Made by a program: the position numbers and the translations under genes
In this document: in pieces, positions 55,122-64,000 of the stretch
Layout of the letters: every line of letters starts with the position of its first letter
How positions within the stretch are numbered: position 1 is the stretch's first letter
The notes under the pieces: generated by a model
Database searches by the model: none
Told to the model about the DNA's origin: nothing
Seen by the model: the letters and a program-made list of their open reading frames with translations, nothing else
Origin: Alsobacter ponti
GTDB lineage: Bacteria; Pseudomonadota; Alphaproteobacteria; Rhizobiales; Beijerinckiaceae
Reading direction: 5' to 3'
Assembly: GCF_024294805.1 (NCBI RefSeq)
Contig: NZ_JANCLU010000001.1
Span: forward strand, 310,001 to 374,000
DNA length: 64,000 nt

Positions 55122-55832
55122 CTAAGCCTGCGGCGGGGCGGTGACGTCGGCGGCTTCCGCCTTCGGACGCTCGAGCGCGAGGTTGTGGCCGGTGACGAGG
55201 TAGTACACCGTCTCCGCCACGTTGGTGGCGTGGTCGCCGATGCGCTCGATGTTCTTGGCGCTGAACAGCAGGTGCGTGCAGAAGCCGATATTGCGCGGGT
55301 CTTCCATCATGTAGGTCAGCAACTCGCGGAACAGCGAGTTGTAGAGGTGGTCGATCTCGCCGTCGCGCTCCCACACGGCGAGCGCCGCGTGTTCGTCGCG
55401 CTGGATGTAGGCGTCGAGCACGGCCTTGAACTGCGCCAGCGCCATCACGCTCATGTTGTTGAGCCCGGCCAGCAGGCTCTGCGGCGGGAAGCGGCCTTCC
55501 AGCGCGAGGATGCGCTTGGCGATGTTCTTCACCAGGTCGCCGACGCGCTCGAGGTCGTTGGCGATGCGGATCGTCGCCACCACGTCGCGCAGGTCGATGG
55601 CCATGGGCTGCCGGCGGGCGATGGTGAGGATCGCCTTCTCCTCGATCTCGCGCTGAAGCTGGTCGAGCGCCGGATCGGCCGCGACGACCGCCTGGGCGAG
55701 GCGGATGTCCTGGCGCATCAGCGCGTCGATGACGTCGGACTGCATCTTCTCGGCGATGCCGCCCATCTCGGCGATTTTGCGCTGCAGCTCCTTCAGCTCG
55801 GCATCGAAGGACGCCACGGTGTGCTGGGTCAT
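55122..55832 (-). CDS. phoU: phosphate signalling protein PhoU
   Basis: Cytoplasmic helical-bundle protein that links the Pst transporter to the PhoR/PhoB system and represses the Pho regulon when phosphate is high. The 236-residue product has two PhoU three-helix repeats with the metal-cluster motifs E/DxxxD, as in IRIANDLERVGDLVKNIAKR and SAKNIERIGDHATNVAETVYYL. It is the last gene of the pst operon, 11 bases after pstB. No phoB or phoR is in the window. Confidence 0.96.
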   Translation of the reverse strand: MTQHTVASFDAELKELQRKIAEMGGIAEKMQSDVIDALMRQDIRLAQAVVAADPALDQLQREIEEKAILTIARRQPMAIDLRDVVATIRIANDLERVGDLVKNIAKRILALEGRFPPQSLLAGLNNMSVMALAQFKAVLDAYIQRDEHAALAVWERDGEIDHLYNSLFRELLTYMMEDPRNIGFCTHLLFSAKNIERIGDHATNVAETVYYLVTGHNLALERPKAEAADVTAPPQA

Positions 55833-55843
55833 GCTGCTCTCCC

Positions 55844-56614
55844 TCAGCCGAAGCGGCCGGTGATGTAGTCCTGCGTCGCCTTGTGGCGCGGCGCGGTGAA
55901 GATGGTCGACGTGTCGCCGAACTCGATCAGTTCGCCGAGATACATGAACGCGGTGAAATCCGAAACACGCGCCGCCTGCTGCATGTTGTGGGTGACGATG
56001 GCGATGGTGTAGCGCTCCTTCAGCTCGTCGATCAGCTCCTCGACCTTGGCGGTGGAGATGGGGTCGAGCGCCGAGCACGGCTCGTCGAGCAGGATCACCT
56101 CCGGCTGCACCGCGACGCTGCGCGCGATGCACAGGCGCTGCTGCTGGCCGCCGGAGAGCGACAGGCCGCTGGCCCCGAGCTTGTCCTTCACCTCGTCCCA
56201 CAGCGCCGCGCCGCGTAGCGCAGCCTCGACGCGCGCGTCCATCTCGGCGCGGGGCAGGTCCTCGTACAGGCGCACGCCGAAGGCGATGTTGTCGTAGATC
56301 GACATCGGGAACGGCGTCGGCTTCTGGAACACCATGCCGACGCGGGCGCGCAGCAGGTTCACGTCGACGTCGCGGCCGAGGATGTTGTGTCCGTCGAGCA
56401 GCACCTCGCCTTCGGCGCGCTGGCCGGGATAGAGGTCGTACATGCGGTTGAGCACGCGCAGCAGCGTGGACTTGCCGCAGCCCGACGGGCCGATGAAGGC
56501 CGTCACCCTGCGCTCGTGGAGCGGCAGGCTCACGCCCTTCAGCGCCAGGCTGGCGCCGTAATGGAAGCGCAGATCGCGGACGGTGATCTTTTCGGGAAGG
56601 GCGGGGACGGTCAT
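55844..56614 (-). CDS. pstB: phosphate ABC transporter ATP-binding protein PstB
   Basis: ATPase of the high-affinity phosphate importer, 256 residues. Walker A is [18 protein letters not shown], the Q-loop is [20 protein letters not shown], the signature [13 protein letters not shown] and Walker [15 protein letters not shown] with the switch His in [16 protein letters not shown] and the FPMSIYDN stretch are specific to PstB. The ATG overlaps the pstA stop by 4 bases. Confidence 0.97.
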   Translation of the reverse strand: MTVPALPEKITVRDLRFHYGASLALKGVSLPLHERRVTAFIGPSGCGKSTLLRVLNRMYDLYPGQRAEGEVLLDGHNILGRDVDVNLLRARVGMVFQKPTPFPMSIYDNIAFGVRLYEDLPRAEMDARVEAALRGAALWDEVKDKLGASGLSLSGGQQQRLCIARSVAVQPEVILLDEPCSALDPISTAKVEELIDELKERYTIAIVTHNMQQAARVSDFTAFMYLGELIEFGDTSTIFTAPRHKATQDYITGRFG

Positions 56615-57486
56615 GCGGACGATCTCGCGGTCAGGGCGCGGGCGGCGATGCTCAGCGCCAGCACGGTGAGGGTGATGAGCAGCGCGCCGGCCCAGGCCAG
56701 GTCCTGCCACTCCTTGTAGGGGCTCATGGCGAACTGGAAGATCACGGCCGGCAGGCTCGCCATCGGCGCGCCGAGGTCGGCGCTGAAGAACTGGTTGTTG
56801 AGCGCGGTGAACAGCAGCGGCGCGGTCTCGCCGCTGATGCGCGCCACGGCTAGCATGACGCCGGTGATCATGCCGGTGCGCGCCGAGGCGTAGACGATGC
56901 GGCGGATCACCAGCGAGCGCGGCATGCCGAGCGCGTAGGCGGCCTCGCGCAACTGCGTCGGCACGAGGCGCAGCATGTCCTCCGTCGTGCGCAGCACCAC
57001 CGGCACGACGATGACGGCCAGCGCCGCGCCGCCGGCGAGGCCGGAGAAATGGCCCATCGGCCGCACGGCCACCTCGTAGACGAACAGGCCGACGACGATG
57101 GAGGGCGCGCTGAGGAGGATGTCGTTGATGAAGCGCACCACGGCGGCGAGCGGCGAGGAGCGGCCGTACTCGGCCAGGTAGGTGCCCGCCAGCACGCCGA
57201 TGGGCGCGCCGGCGACGACGCCGATGGCCGACATCATGAGGCTGCCGACGATGGCGTTGAGCAGGCCGCCCGCCGCGCCGGGCGGCGGCGTCGTCTGGGT
57301 GAACACGGCGGGGCCGAGCGCGGTGAAGCCGCGCCACAGCAGCGCGCCGAGGATGAGCCCGAGCATGGCGAGCCCGAACGCGGTGGCCGCCATGCACAGG
57401 CCCATCCACACGCGGTTGCGGCGGGCGCGCCCGGCATAGCGGCGCATGTCGCGGACGGCGGGGCCGAGGTCGTGGCTCATGGTCAT
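56611..57486 (-). CDS. pstA: phosphate ABC transporter permease PstA
   Basis: Membrane subunit of the phosphate importer, 291 residues, with about six transmembrane helices. The first helix is [20 protein letters not shown]; the coupling-helix region is [20 protein letters not shown] and the family-typical [20 protein letters not shown] follows. The start ATG at 57486 overlaps the pstC stop (ATGA), and its stop overlaps the pstB start, so translation is coupled through the operon. Confidence 0.96.
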   Translation of the reverse strand: MTMSHDLGPAVRDMRRYAGRARRNRVWMGLCMAATAFGLAMLGLILGALLWRGFTALGPAVFTQTTPPPGAAGGLLNAIVGSLMMSAIGVVAGAPIGVLAGTYLAEYGRSSPLAAVVRFINDILLSAPSIVVGLFVYEVAVRPMGHFSGLAGGAALAVIVVPVVLRTTEDMLRLVPTQLREAAYALGMPRSLVIRRIVYASARTGMITGVMLAVARISGETAPLLFTALNNQFFSADLGAPMASLPAVIFQFAMSPYKEWQDLAWAGALLITLTVLALSIAARALTARSSA

Positions 57487-58478
57487 GCTCCCTGCCGCCG
57501 CTCGAGCTGCATCAGCATCAGCCGGGCCGCCGCCAGCACCACGAAGGTGATGACGAACAGGATGAGGCCGAGCGCGATGAGCGAGGCGGTGTAGAGGTCG
57601 CCCACCGCCTCGGTGAACTCGTTGGCGATGGAGGCGGAGATGGTGGTGGCGGGGGCGAGCAGCGAGGCCTGGATCTTGTGCGCGTTGCCGATGACGAAGG
57701 TCACCGCCATCGTCTCGCCCAGCGCGCGGCCGAGGCCGAGCATGACGCCGCCGATCACGCCGGCGCGCGTGTAGGGCAGCACGACCCGGCGCACGACCTC
57801 CCACGTGGTGCAGCCGAGCCCGTAGGCGGATTCCTTGAGCATCGGCGGCACGGTCTCGAACACGTCGCGAGACACGGAGGTGATGAAGGGCAGCACCATC
57901 ACGGCCAGGATCAGCGAGGCGGTGAGCAGGCCGATGCCGTAGGGCGGACCCTCGAACAGCGGGCCGATCAGCGGCGCGCGCCCGAGCGTGGCGATCAGCG
58001 CCGGCTGCACCGTCTCCTGCAGGAACGGCGCGAGCACGAACAGGCCCCAGACGCCGTAGATGATCGAGGGGATGCCGGCCAGCAGCTCGACCGCGATGCC
58101 GATGGGGCGGCGCAGCGGGCGGGGGCACAGCTCGGTGAGGAACACCGCGATGCCGAGCCCCACCGGCACGGCGATGAGCATGGCGATGAGCGAGGTGACG
58201 ACGGTGCCGTAGATCGGCGCGAGCGCGCCGAAGCGCTCCTTCACCGGGTTCCAGGTCGAGGTGGTGAGGAAGTCCAGCCCGAAGGCCGAGAAGGCCGGCC
58301 ACGCGCCGCGGGCCAGCGACACGATCACGCCGCCCAGCATGACGAGCACGGCGAGGGCGGCGGCGCGGGTGAGCGCGGCGAACACGGCGTCCGGGATGCG
58401 GTGGCGCGCCAGCGCCCGCGCCCGGTCGGCCGTGGCCGTCGCGAGCGCTCGGCTCGGGTGCAGGCTGGCGTCCGTCAT
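57483..58478 (-). CDS. pstC: phosphate ABC transporter permease PstC
   Basis: Membrane subunit partner of PstA, 331 residues with six or seven hydrophobic segments. Family stretches include [40 protein letters not shown], the coupling region [20 protein letters not shown] and [17 protein letters not shown]. The gap of 126 bases to pstS is larger than the other gaps of the operon, and contains no T-tailed terminator. Confidence 0.96.
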   Translation of the reverse strand: MTDASLHPSRALATATADRARALARHRIPDAVFAALTRAAALAVLVMLGGVIVSLARGAWPAFSAFGLDFLTTSTWNPVKERFGALAPIYGTVVTSLIAMLIAVPVGLGIAVFLTELCPRPLRRPIGIAVELLAGIPSIIYGVWGLFVLAPFLQETVQPALIATLGRAPLIGPLFEGPPYGIGLLTASLILAVMVLPFITSVSRDVFETVPPMLKESAYGLGCTTWEVVRRVVLPYTRAGVIGGVMLGLGRALGETMAVTFVIGNAHKIQASLLAPATTISASIANEFTEAVGDLYTASLIALGLILFVITFVVLAAARLMLMQLERRQGA

Positions 58479-58604
58479 CGTCGGTCCTTCGGCTGCGCCC
58501 GGCGGCGCGCGGTGAAAACGGTGGCGGCCGGTCCCGACGACGGCGGGGCCGGCCGGTTCGGGGGCGGGGCGCGGCGCGAGGGGATCGCCGCGCCGCCCCT
58601 TGGC

Positions 58605-59651
58605 TTACTTGGCGGCGGCGGTCCAGACCGGCTTGCCGGCCGGGTCGACGACCTGCGTCCAGCTCTCCTCGACCATCTTCACCACGGCCTCGGGCATCGG
58701 GATGTAGTCGAGGTCGGCGGCCATCGTGTCGCCCTTGCGGTAGGCCCAATCGAAGAACTTCAGCGCCTCGGCGGCGGCGGCCGGGTCCTTCGGCTGCTTC
58801 GGCAGGAGGATGAAGGTGGGCGAGGTGATCGGCCACACCGTGTCGCCGGCCTGGTTGTTGAGGTCGATGCCGAAGCCCGGCTTGCTTTTCCAGTCGGCGC
58901 TGGCGGCGGCGGCCTGGAAGGACGGGGTGGAGGGCTCCACCACCTTGCCGGCCTTGTTGACCAGGCGGGCATGCGTCAGCTTGTTCTGCTTGGCGTAGGC
59001 GTACTCGACGTAGCCGATGGCGCCCTTGGTCTGCATGACGTTGTTGGCGACGCCCTCGTTGCCCTTGGCGCCGATGCCGACCGGCCACTCGACGGCGGTG
59101 GCGGAGCCGACCTTGTCGTCCCAGTCCTTGCTCACCTTGCCGAGATAGTCGGTGAACACGAAGGTCGTGCCCGAGCCGTCCGAGCGGCGCACCGGGACGA
59201 TGGCCTGGCTCGGCAGCTTGAGGCCGGGGTTGAGCTTGACGATGGCGGCGTCGTCCCAGCTCTTGATCTCGCCGAGATAGATCTTGGCCACGGTCGGCCC
59301 GTCGAGCACGAGCTGGCCGGGGGCGATGCCTTCCAGGTTGGCGACGAGCACGATGCCGCCCATCACCATGGGGAACTGGATGAGGCCGTCCTTGTCGAGG
59401 TCCGCGCCCTTGAGCGGCGCGTCGGTCGCGCCGAAGGTGACGGTGCGGGCCTGGATCTGCTTGATGCCGCCGCCCGAGCCGATGGACTGGTAGTTGAGCC
59501 CGGCGCCGGTCTCCTTCTTGTAGGCGTCCGCCCACTTCGCGTAGATCGGGTAAGGGAACGTCGCGCCCGCGCCCGAGATGTCGGCGGCGAGGGCGGGCCC
59601 GGCGGACGCGGCGGCGATCCCCGCCGCGACGATCATGGCCTTGAAGTGCAT
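58605..59651 (-). CDS. pstS: phosphate-binding periplasmic protein PstS
   Basis: Periplasmic receptor of the high-affinity phosphate importer. The 348-residue precursor has a signal peptide ([20 protein letters not shown], cleavage after ALA) and the PstS signatures [40 protein letters not shown] and the phosphate-binding [21 protein letters not shown] precedes the ATG. It heads pstSCAB-phoU behind a Pho box and is divergent from pgi. Confidence 0.97.
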   Translation of the reverse strand: MHFKAMIVAAGIAAASAGPALAADISGAGATFPYPIYAKWADAYKKETGAGLNYQSIGSGGGIKQIQARTVTFGATDAPLKGADLDKDGLIQFPMVMGGIVLVANLEGIAPGQLVLDGPTVAKIYLGEIKSWDDAAIVKLNPGLKLPSQAIVPVRRSDGSGTTFVFTDYLGKVSKDWDDKVGSATAVEWPVGIGAKGNEGVANNVMQTKGAIGYVEYAYAKQNKLTHARLVNKAGKVVEPSTPSFQAAAASADWKSKPGFGIDLNNQAGDTVWPITSPTFILLPKQPKDPAAAAEALKFFDWAYRKGDTMAADLDYIPMPEAVVKMVEESWTQVVDPAGKPVWTAAAK

Positions 59652-59744
59652 GTCGGCTCTCCTGTGACGGCGCCCGGCCCTTGGCGGACGAGGCGTCCCG
59701 CAATTCGGGAGGCGCGCCGTCCCGGCGGCCTCGCGGCAGGGAAT

Positions 59745-59773
59745 AGGACGGTTGCGTGACACTCGGATGACGG
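59745..59773 (-). promoter_or_regulatory. Pho box upstream of pstS
   Basis: Read on the minus strand, three heptamers CCGTCAT, GTGTCAC and CCGTCCT lie exactly 11 bases apart (59767-59773, 59756-59762, 59745-59751). This is the spacing of PhoB-binding direct repeats (consensus near CTGTCAT). It lies about 95 bases upstream of the pstS start and 84 bases upstream of pgi. Confidence 0.75.
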
Positions 59774-59856
59774 TCGGCGCGTTGCGGGGCGGCCTTGAGT
59801 TCGCCTCCCGGCTGCGACATCCTCCCCGTCCTTTCGACCGCCCGAGGAGTCCCGAC

Positions 59857-61497
59857 ATGGCCGAAGCCGCTCGCATCAAGGCCGCGTGGGATGCGCTGGC
59901 CACGCACCGCCAGGCGACGGCGGGCGAGACGCTGAAGAGCCTGTTCGCGGCCGACCCGGCCCGCTTCGAGACGTTCTCGTTCCGCCTCGACGACCTGCTG
60001 CTCGACCTCTCGAAGACGGCCATCGACGCGCGCACGCTGGAGCTGCTGACCGACCTGGCGCGGGCCTGCGAGGTGGAGGCGCGGCGCGACGCCATGCTGT
60101 CGGGCGAGACGATCAACGTCACCGAGGGCAGGGCGGTGCTGCACACGGCTCTGCGCAACCGCTCCGGCGCGCCCGTGCTGGTCGACGGCCGCGACGTGAT
60201 GCCGGAGGTGCGCGCCGTGCTGGAGGCGCTGGCGGCGTTCGCCGGCGGCGTGCGCGACGGCTCCATCGCGCCGGCCCGGGGCGGGCGCTTCACCGACGTG
60301 GTCAATATCGGCATCGGCGGCTCCGACCTCGGCCCGGCGATGGCGACGCTGGCGCTGGCCCCCTGGCACGACGGCCCGCGCTGCCACTTCGTCTCCAACG
60401 TCGACGGGGCCCACTTCGCCGACACGGTGAAGCGGCTCGACCCGGCGACGACTTTGTTCATCGTCGCGTCCAAGACCTTCACCACCGTCGAGACCATGAC
60501 CAACGCCGCCTCGGCGCGGCGGTGGATCGTCGAGGCGCTCGGCGACGGGGCGGTGGCGCATCACTTCGCCGCCGTCTCGACGGCGCTCGACAAGGTCGCC
60601 GCCTTCGGCATCCCCGTGGAGCGCGCCTTCGGCTTCTGGGACTGGGTGGGCGGGCGCTACTCGGTGTGGTCGGCGGTCGGCCTGCCGGTGATGATCGCCA
60701 TCGGGCCGGAGCAGTTCGGCCGCTTCCTCGACGGCGCGCACGCCATGGACCGGCACTTCGCCGAGACGCCGCTGGAGAGCAACCTGCCGGTGCTGCTCGG
60801 GCTCGCCGGCGTGTGGCACCGCGACGTGTGCGGCTACGCCTCGCGCGCCATCCTGCCCTACGAGCAGCGCCTGCTGCGCTTCCCCGCCTATCTGCAGCAG
60901 CTCGACATGGAGTCGAACGGCAAGAGCGTGACGCTGACCGGCGAGCCGGTGGAGCGCCCGACGGGCCCCATCGTCTGGGGCGAGCCCGGCACCAACGGGC
61001 AGCACGCCTTCTACCAGCTCATCCACCAGGGCACCGACGTCGTGCCGTGCGAGTTCATGGTCGGCGCGCGCGGCCACGAGAGCGAGCTGGCGCATCACCA
61101 CGCGCTGCTCGTCGCCAACTGCCTCGCCCAGTCGCAGGCGCTGATGAACGGCCGCAGCTACGACGAGGCGCGCAACCAGCTCCTCGCCATGGGGCGCAGC
61201 GAGGCGCAGGCCCAGAGCCTCGCGCCGCACCGCGTGTTCCCGGGTGACCGGCCCTCGCTCACCATCCTCTACCGCACGCTGGACCCGTTCACTCTCGGCC
61301 GGCTGATCGCGCTCTACGAGCACCGCGTCTTCGTCGAGGCGGCGATCTGGAACATCAACGCCTTCGACCAGTGGGGCGTGGAGCTGGGCAAGGAGCTGGC
61401 GAGCGCCCTGCTGCCGGTGGTGGAGGGCGCCGCCCCGCCGGCCGACGCCGACGGCTCGACCGTCGGCCTGGTGCGGGCCCTGCGCGCCATGGCCTGA
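59857..61497 (+). CDS. pgi: glucose-6-phosphate isomerase
   Basis: Interconverts glucose-6-phosphate and fructose-6-phosphate. The 546-residue product matches the long E. coli-type Pgi: [13 protein letters not shown], the sugar-phosphate loop [16 protein letters not shown], the SIS-domain signature [30 protein letters not shown], the catalytic Glu in DMESNGKSV and the Lys/His stretch [21 protein letters not shown] lies before the ATG. It is divergent from pstS and shares the 205-base region with the Pho box. Confidence 0.97.
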   Translation: MAEAARIKAAWDALATHRQATAGETLKSLFAADPARFETFSFRLDDLLLDLSKTAIDARTLELLTDLARACEVEARRDAMLSGETINVTEGRAVLHTALRNRSGAPVLVDGRDVMPEVRAVLEALAAFAGGVRDGSIAPARGGRFTDVVNIGIGGSDLGPAMATLALAPWHDGPRCHFVSNVDGAHFADTVKRLDPATTLFIVASKTFTTVETMTNAASARRWIVEALGDGAVAHHFAAVSTALDKVAAFGIPVERAFGFWDWVGGRYSVWSAVGLPVMIAIGPEQFGRFLDGAHAMDRHFAETPLESNLPVLLGLAGVWHRDVCGYASRAILPYEQRLLRFPAYLQQLDMESNGKSVTLTGEPVERPTGPIVWGEPGTNGQHAFYQLIHQGTDVVPCEFMVGARGHESELAHHHALLVANCLAQSQALMNGRSYDEARNQLLAMGRSEAQAQSLAPHRVFPGDRPSLTILYRTLDPFTLGRLIALYEHRVFVEAAIWNINAFDQWGVELGKELASALLPVVEGAAPPADADGSTVGLVRALRAMA

Positions 61498-61834
61498 CCG
61501 GCCGGGGGGCGCCGGCGCGCCGCCGGGCGCGGCGAGGGGGCAACCGGGGTCGGCGAGGCCCGCAACCCCGACGTGTTCTGTCCGATTTCTCTCGATTTGC
61601 TGGCGAGCGGCCCGCGGCCGCATCGCCCGGTTGCGCGCGCCGCCGAATGCGCGCGGGGCGCGGGCCTGCGCCCGCCCGGGCCGAGTTCCAACGGAAATCC
61701 ATGCGAAGACGCGATCTTCGAAGGAACGCCGATCGGACGTTTCGATCAAGGCGCACGAAGGCGTCGAATTCGCATCGGAACACGGCCCGAGCGCCGCGCA
61801 TTCCAGACGCGCGTTTCCAACGTCCCGCCGCCGC
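61498..61834. other. intergenic region after pgi
   Basis: No gene or clear terminator seen. Bases 61680-61800 are somewhat less GC-rich than the surroundings. The region ends at the promoter of the next operon. Confidence 0.5.
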
Positions 61835-61877
61835 TTGACAGACGCCGGGCGCGACCGCTATGTAACCAACCAGTTAC
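61835..61877 (+). promoter_or_regulatory. promoter with overlapping palindromic operator
   Basis: TTGACA (61835-61840) and TATGTA (61859-61864) are 18 bases apart. GTAAC-N6-GTTAC (61862-61877) overlaps the -10 element and the expected transcription start, 26 bases before the oxidoreductase ATG. A repressor binding here would block transcription; sugar-responsive regulators are plausible, but none is encoded in the window. Confidence 0.65.
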
Positions 61878-61902
61878 TAAAGACGCACGGGGAGGACACG
61901 AC

Positions 61903-63054
61903 ATGGCGACGCACAGGCTGGGCATGATCATGCACGGCGTCACCGGGCGCATGGGCTACAACCAGCACCTCGTGCGCTCCATCTGCGCCATCCGCGACCA
62001 GGGCGGCGTGCTCCTGCCCAACGGCGACAAGGTGGTCCCCGACCCGATCGTGGTCGGCCGCAACGCCGAGAAGATCGCCGAAGTCGCTGGGAAACATGGC
62101 ATTTCCCGCACGACCACGGATCTAGACGCGGCCCTCGCCAACCGCGAGGACACGCTGTTCTTCGACGCCGGCTCGACCCAGATGCGCGCCGAGCTGCTCA
62201 CCCGCGCCATCGAGGCGGGCAAGGACATCTACTGCGAGAAGCCGATCTCCGACGACTTCGCCGCCGCCGAGAAGCTCGTCCGCCTCGCCCGCTCGCGCGG
62301 CGTGCGCAGCGGCGTGGTGCAGGACAAGCTCTTCCTGCCGGGCCTGCTCAAGCTGAAAATGCTGAGGGATTCCGGGTACTTCGGCCGCATGCTCTCGGTC
62401 CGCGGCGAGTTCGGCTACTGGGTCTTCGAGGGCGACTGGCAAGCGGCGCAGCGGCCGAGCTGGAACTACCGCAAGGGCGACGGCGGGGGCATCATCCTCG
62501 ACATGCTGTGCCACTGGCGCTACGTGCTGGACAACCTCTTCGGCGAGGTCGAGGCGGTGAGCTGCCTGGGCGCGACCCACATCCCCAGCCGCGTCGACGA
62601 GACCGGCAAGGCCTACGTCGCCGACGCCGACGACGCCGCCTACGCCACCTTCCAGCTCGCCGGCGGGGTGATCGCGCAGATCAACTCGTCCTGGTGCACC
62701 CGCGTGCGCCGCGACGACCTCGTGACCTTCCACGTCGACGGCACCCTCGGCTCCGCCGTGGCCGGCCTCACCCGCTGCTTCACCCAGCACCGGGTCAACA
62801 CGCCCCGCCCGGTGTGGAACCCGGACCAGCCGCAGACCATGCCCTTCCTCGACCAGTGGGAGGAGGTGCCCGACAACCGGGTCTACGACAACGGCTTCAA
62901 GACGCAGTGGGAGGACTATATCCGCCACCTCTACGCCGGCACGCCGTGGACGTTCGACCTGCTCGCCGGGCTCAAGGGCGTCCAGCTCGCCGAGGCAGGG
63001 CTGAAGAGCTGGCAAGAGCGCCGCTGGGTCGACGTGCCGAAGCTGGAGGTGTGA
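61903..63054 (+). CDS. Gfo/Idh/MocA family oxidoreductase
   Basis: NAD(P)-dependent dehydrogenase of 383 residues, probably acting on a sugar or cyclitol. The Rossmann start MIMHGVTGRMGYNQHL has a GxxGRMG loop, and the diagnostic family motif is DIYCEKPISDDF (E-K-P). The C-terminal domain contains GDGGGIILDMLCHWRYVLDN with the catalytic-type His. GGAGGA precedes the ATG at 61903. The next gene starts after 1 base, so the two form an operon under the TTGACA promoter. Confidence 0.9.
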   Translation: MATHRLGMIMHGVTGRMGYNQHLVRSICAIRDQGGVLLPNGDKVVPDPIVVGRNAEKIAEVAGKHGISRTTTDLDAALANREDTLFFDAGSTQMRAELLTRAIEAGKDIYCEKPISDDFAAAEKLVRLARSRGVRSGVVQDKLFLPGLLKLKMLRDSGYFGRMLSVRGEFGYWVFEGDWQAAQRPSWNYRKGDGGGIILDMLCHWRYVLDNLFGEVEAVSCLGATHIPSRVDETGKAYVADADDAAYATFQLAGGVIAQINSSWCTRVRRDDLVTFHVDGTLGSAVAGLTRCFTQHRVNTPRPVWNPDQPQTMPFLDQWEEVPDNRVYDNGFKTQWEDYIRHLYAGTPWTFDLLAGLKGVQLAEAGLKSWQERRWVDVPKLEV

Positions 63055-63055
63055 G

Positions 63056-64000
63056 ATGACGACGATCAACCTGCCGACCGCCGCGCGGACGCTGGAAAGC
63101 TACACCGTCCGCAACCGCCCGCTGGCCGCCCCGCCGAAGGGCGCGAGCCTCGGCTTCAACCGCATCGCCTACGCCGCCGCCCACGTGGTGGCGGACCCGT
63201 GGGCCGAGCAGGACCCCTGGCTCGACGCGCCCATCGACTGGGAGCGGACGCTCGCCTTCCGGCACTATCTGTGGGACCTCGGCTTCTGCGTCGCCGAGGC
63301 CATGGACACCGCCCAGCGCGGCATGGGGCTCGACTGGACGGCGGCGCGCGAGCTGATCCGCCGCGCGCTGGCCGAGGCCAGGACGCGCCCCGGCGCGCTG
63401 ATCGCCTGCGGGGCGGGCACCGATCACCTCGCCCCCGGGCCGGACGTCACGGTCGACGACGTCATCCGCGCCTACGAGGAGCAGGTCGAGGCGGTGGAGT
63501 CGATGGGCGGCCGCATCATCCTGATGGCCAGCCGCGCGCTCGCAAAGGCGGCTCGGGGGCCGGACGACTACGCCCGCGTCTACGACCGCATCCTCTCCCA
63601 GGTCCGCCAGCCCGTGGTCATCCACTGGCTCGGCGAGATGTTCGATCCCGCGCTGGCGGGCTACTGGGGCGCGGCCGACCACATGGAGGCGATGGAGACC
63701 TGCTTGCGCGTGCTCCAGGCCAATGCCGCCAAGGTCGACGGCATCAAGATCTCGCTCCTGTCCAAGGAAAAGGAGATCGTCATGCGCCGCCGCCTGCCGC
63801 AAGGCGTGCGCATGTACACCGGCGACGACTTCAACTACGCCGAGCTGATCGCCGGCGACGAAAAGGGCCATTCCGACGCGCTGCTGGGCATTTTCGACGC
63901 CATCGCGCCGGCCGCTTCGGCCGCGCTTTCGGAGCTGGGGGCGGGCCGCGAGGCGGAGTTCCACGCCATCATGGCCCCCACCGTCCCGCTCAGCCGGCAC
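63056..64000 (+). CDS. DUF993 dihydrodipicolinate-synthase-like protein, 5' part
   Basis: The frame runs from ATG 63056 to the window end without a stop (315 codons). Segments such as RIAYAAAHVVADPWAEQDPW, RHYLWDLGFCVAEAMDTAQR, VVIHWLGEMFDPALAGYWGA and KVDGIKISLLSKEKEIVMRR match DUF993, a TIM-barrel family related to DHDPS/aldolases, with Lys in DGIKIS as the likely Schiff-base residue. It is co-transcribed with the oxidoreductase gene; such pairs occur in sugar or cyclitol catabolic operons. The substrate is unknown and the C-terminus is outside the window. Confidence 0.85.
   Translation, partial: MTTINLPTAARTLESYTVRNRPLAAPPKGASLGFNRIAYAAAHVVADPWAEQDPWLDAPIDWERTLAFRHYLWDLGFCVAEAMDTAQRGMGLDWTAARELIRRALAEARTRPGALIACGAGTDHLAPGPDVTVDDVIRAYEEQVEAVESMGGRIILMASRALAKAARGPDDYARVYDRILSQVRQPVVIHWLGEMFDPALAGYWGAADHMEAMETCLRVLQANAAKVDGIKISLLSKEKEIVMRRRLPQGVRMYTGDDFNYAELIAGDEKGHSDALLGIFDAIAPAASAALSELGAGREAEFHAIMAPTVPLSRH

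Noticed and set aside
57487-61749. Continuation of the pstA frame upstream into a 1,712-codon frame
   Set aside because: The upstream part is out of frame with pstC and pstS and antisense to pgi; pstA clearly starts at 57486 with the ATGA overlap.

Overview
The window is a GC-rich (about 70% by eye), gene-dense stretch of a chromosome from an alphaproteobacterium, most likely of the order Hyphomicrobiales (Rhizobiales). This rests on a circularly permuted two-piece tmRNA next to an SspB/DUF4169/ribbon-helix-helix gene set, the serB-miaA-ilvI neighbourhood, the recN-ligA pair and the hflK-hflC-Do protease series. I cannot name the genus. No insertion sequence, phage, CRISPR array or rRNA was seen.

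Layout. 1-12 kb: DNA maintenance and housekeeping (recN end, ligA, M24B aminopeptidase, prmA, a UvrD/PcrA helicase, a LysE exporter, a hot-dog thioesterase, an FAD-linked oxidase). 12-16 kb: a large AsmA-family envelope protein ending in a TolA-like coiled coil built of hexapeptide repeats. 16-24 kb: ClpXP-related genes (SspB adaptor and permuted tmRNA with tag ANDNYAPVAVAA), thyA-GNAT-folA, and a membrane/periplasm protein quality-control set hflK-hflC-Do protease. 24-37 kb: serB, miaA, then branched-chain amino acid biosynthesis: ilvI (behind an attenuator leader peptide with Ile-Leu-Ile-Val codons), ilvH, ilvC, and leuA (behind a leader peptide with four Leu codons). Racemase, glutathione S-transferase, pdxY, PhzF-like and NUDIX genes lie between. 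A tRNA-Lys(CTT) follows leuA.

37-40 kb holds a DUF1254 periplasmic protein, a PilZ protein and a GNAT enzyme. 40-53.6 kb is the accessory part: five large RTX genes on the minus strand. They are a pure RTX repeat protein, a serralysin homologue that has lost all its zinc ligands, two serralysins with intact HEXXH sites, and a family 16 glycoside hydrolase with RTX repeats. All end in a hydrophobic DF(L/I)(L/F)-type tail expected for type I secretion, but no type I exporter is in the window. Shared repeat modules and duplicated 3' flanks show the cluster grew by tandem duplication; the inactive protease is the most interesting object here.

53.8-55.1 kb: a small Hpt-like protein without the phospho-histidine and a LuxR-type response regulator. 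55-59.7 kb: pstSCAB-phoU phosphate uptake operon on the minus strand behind a three-heptamer Pho box, divergent from pgi. 61.8-64 kb: a promoter with overlapping palindrome driving a Gfo/Idh/MocA oxidoreductase and a DUF993 aldolase-like gene, cut by the window end.
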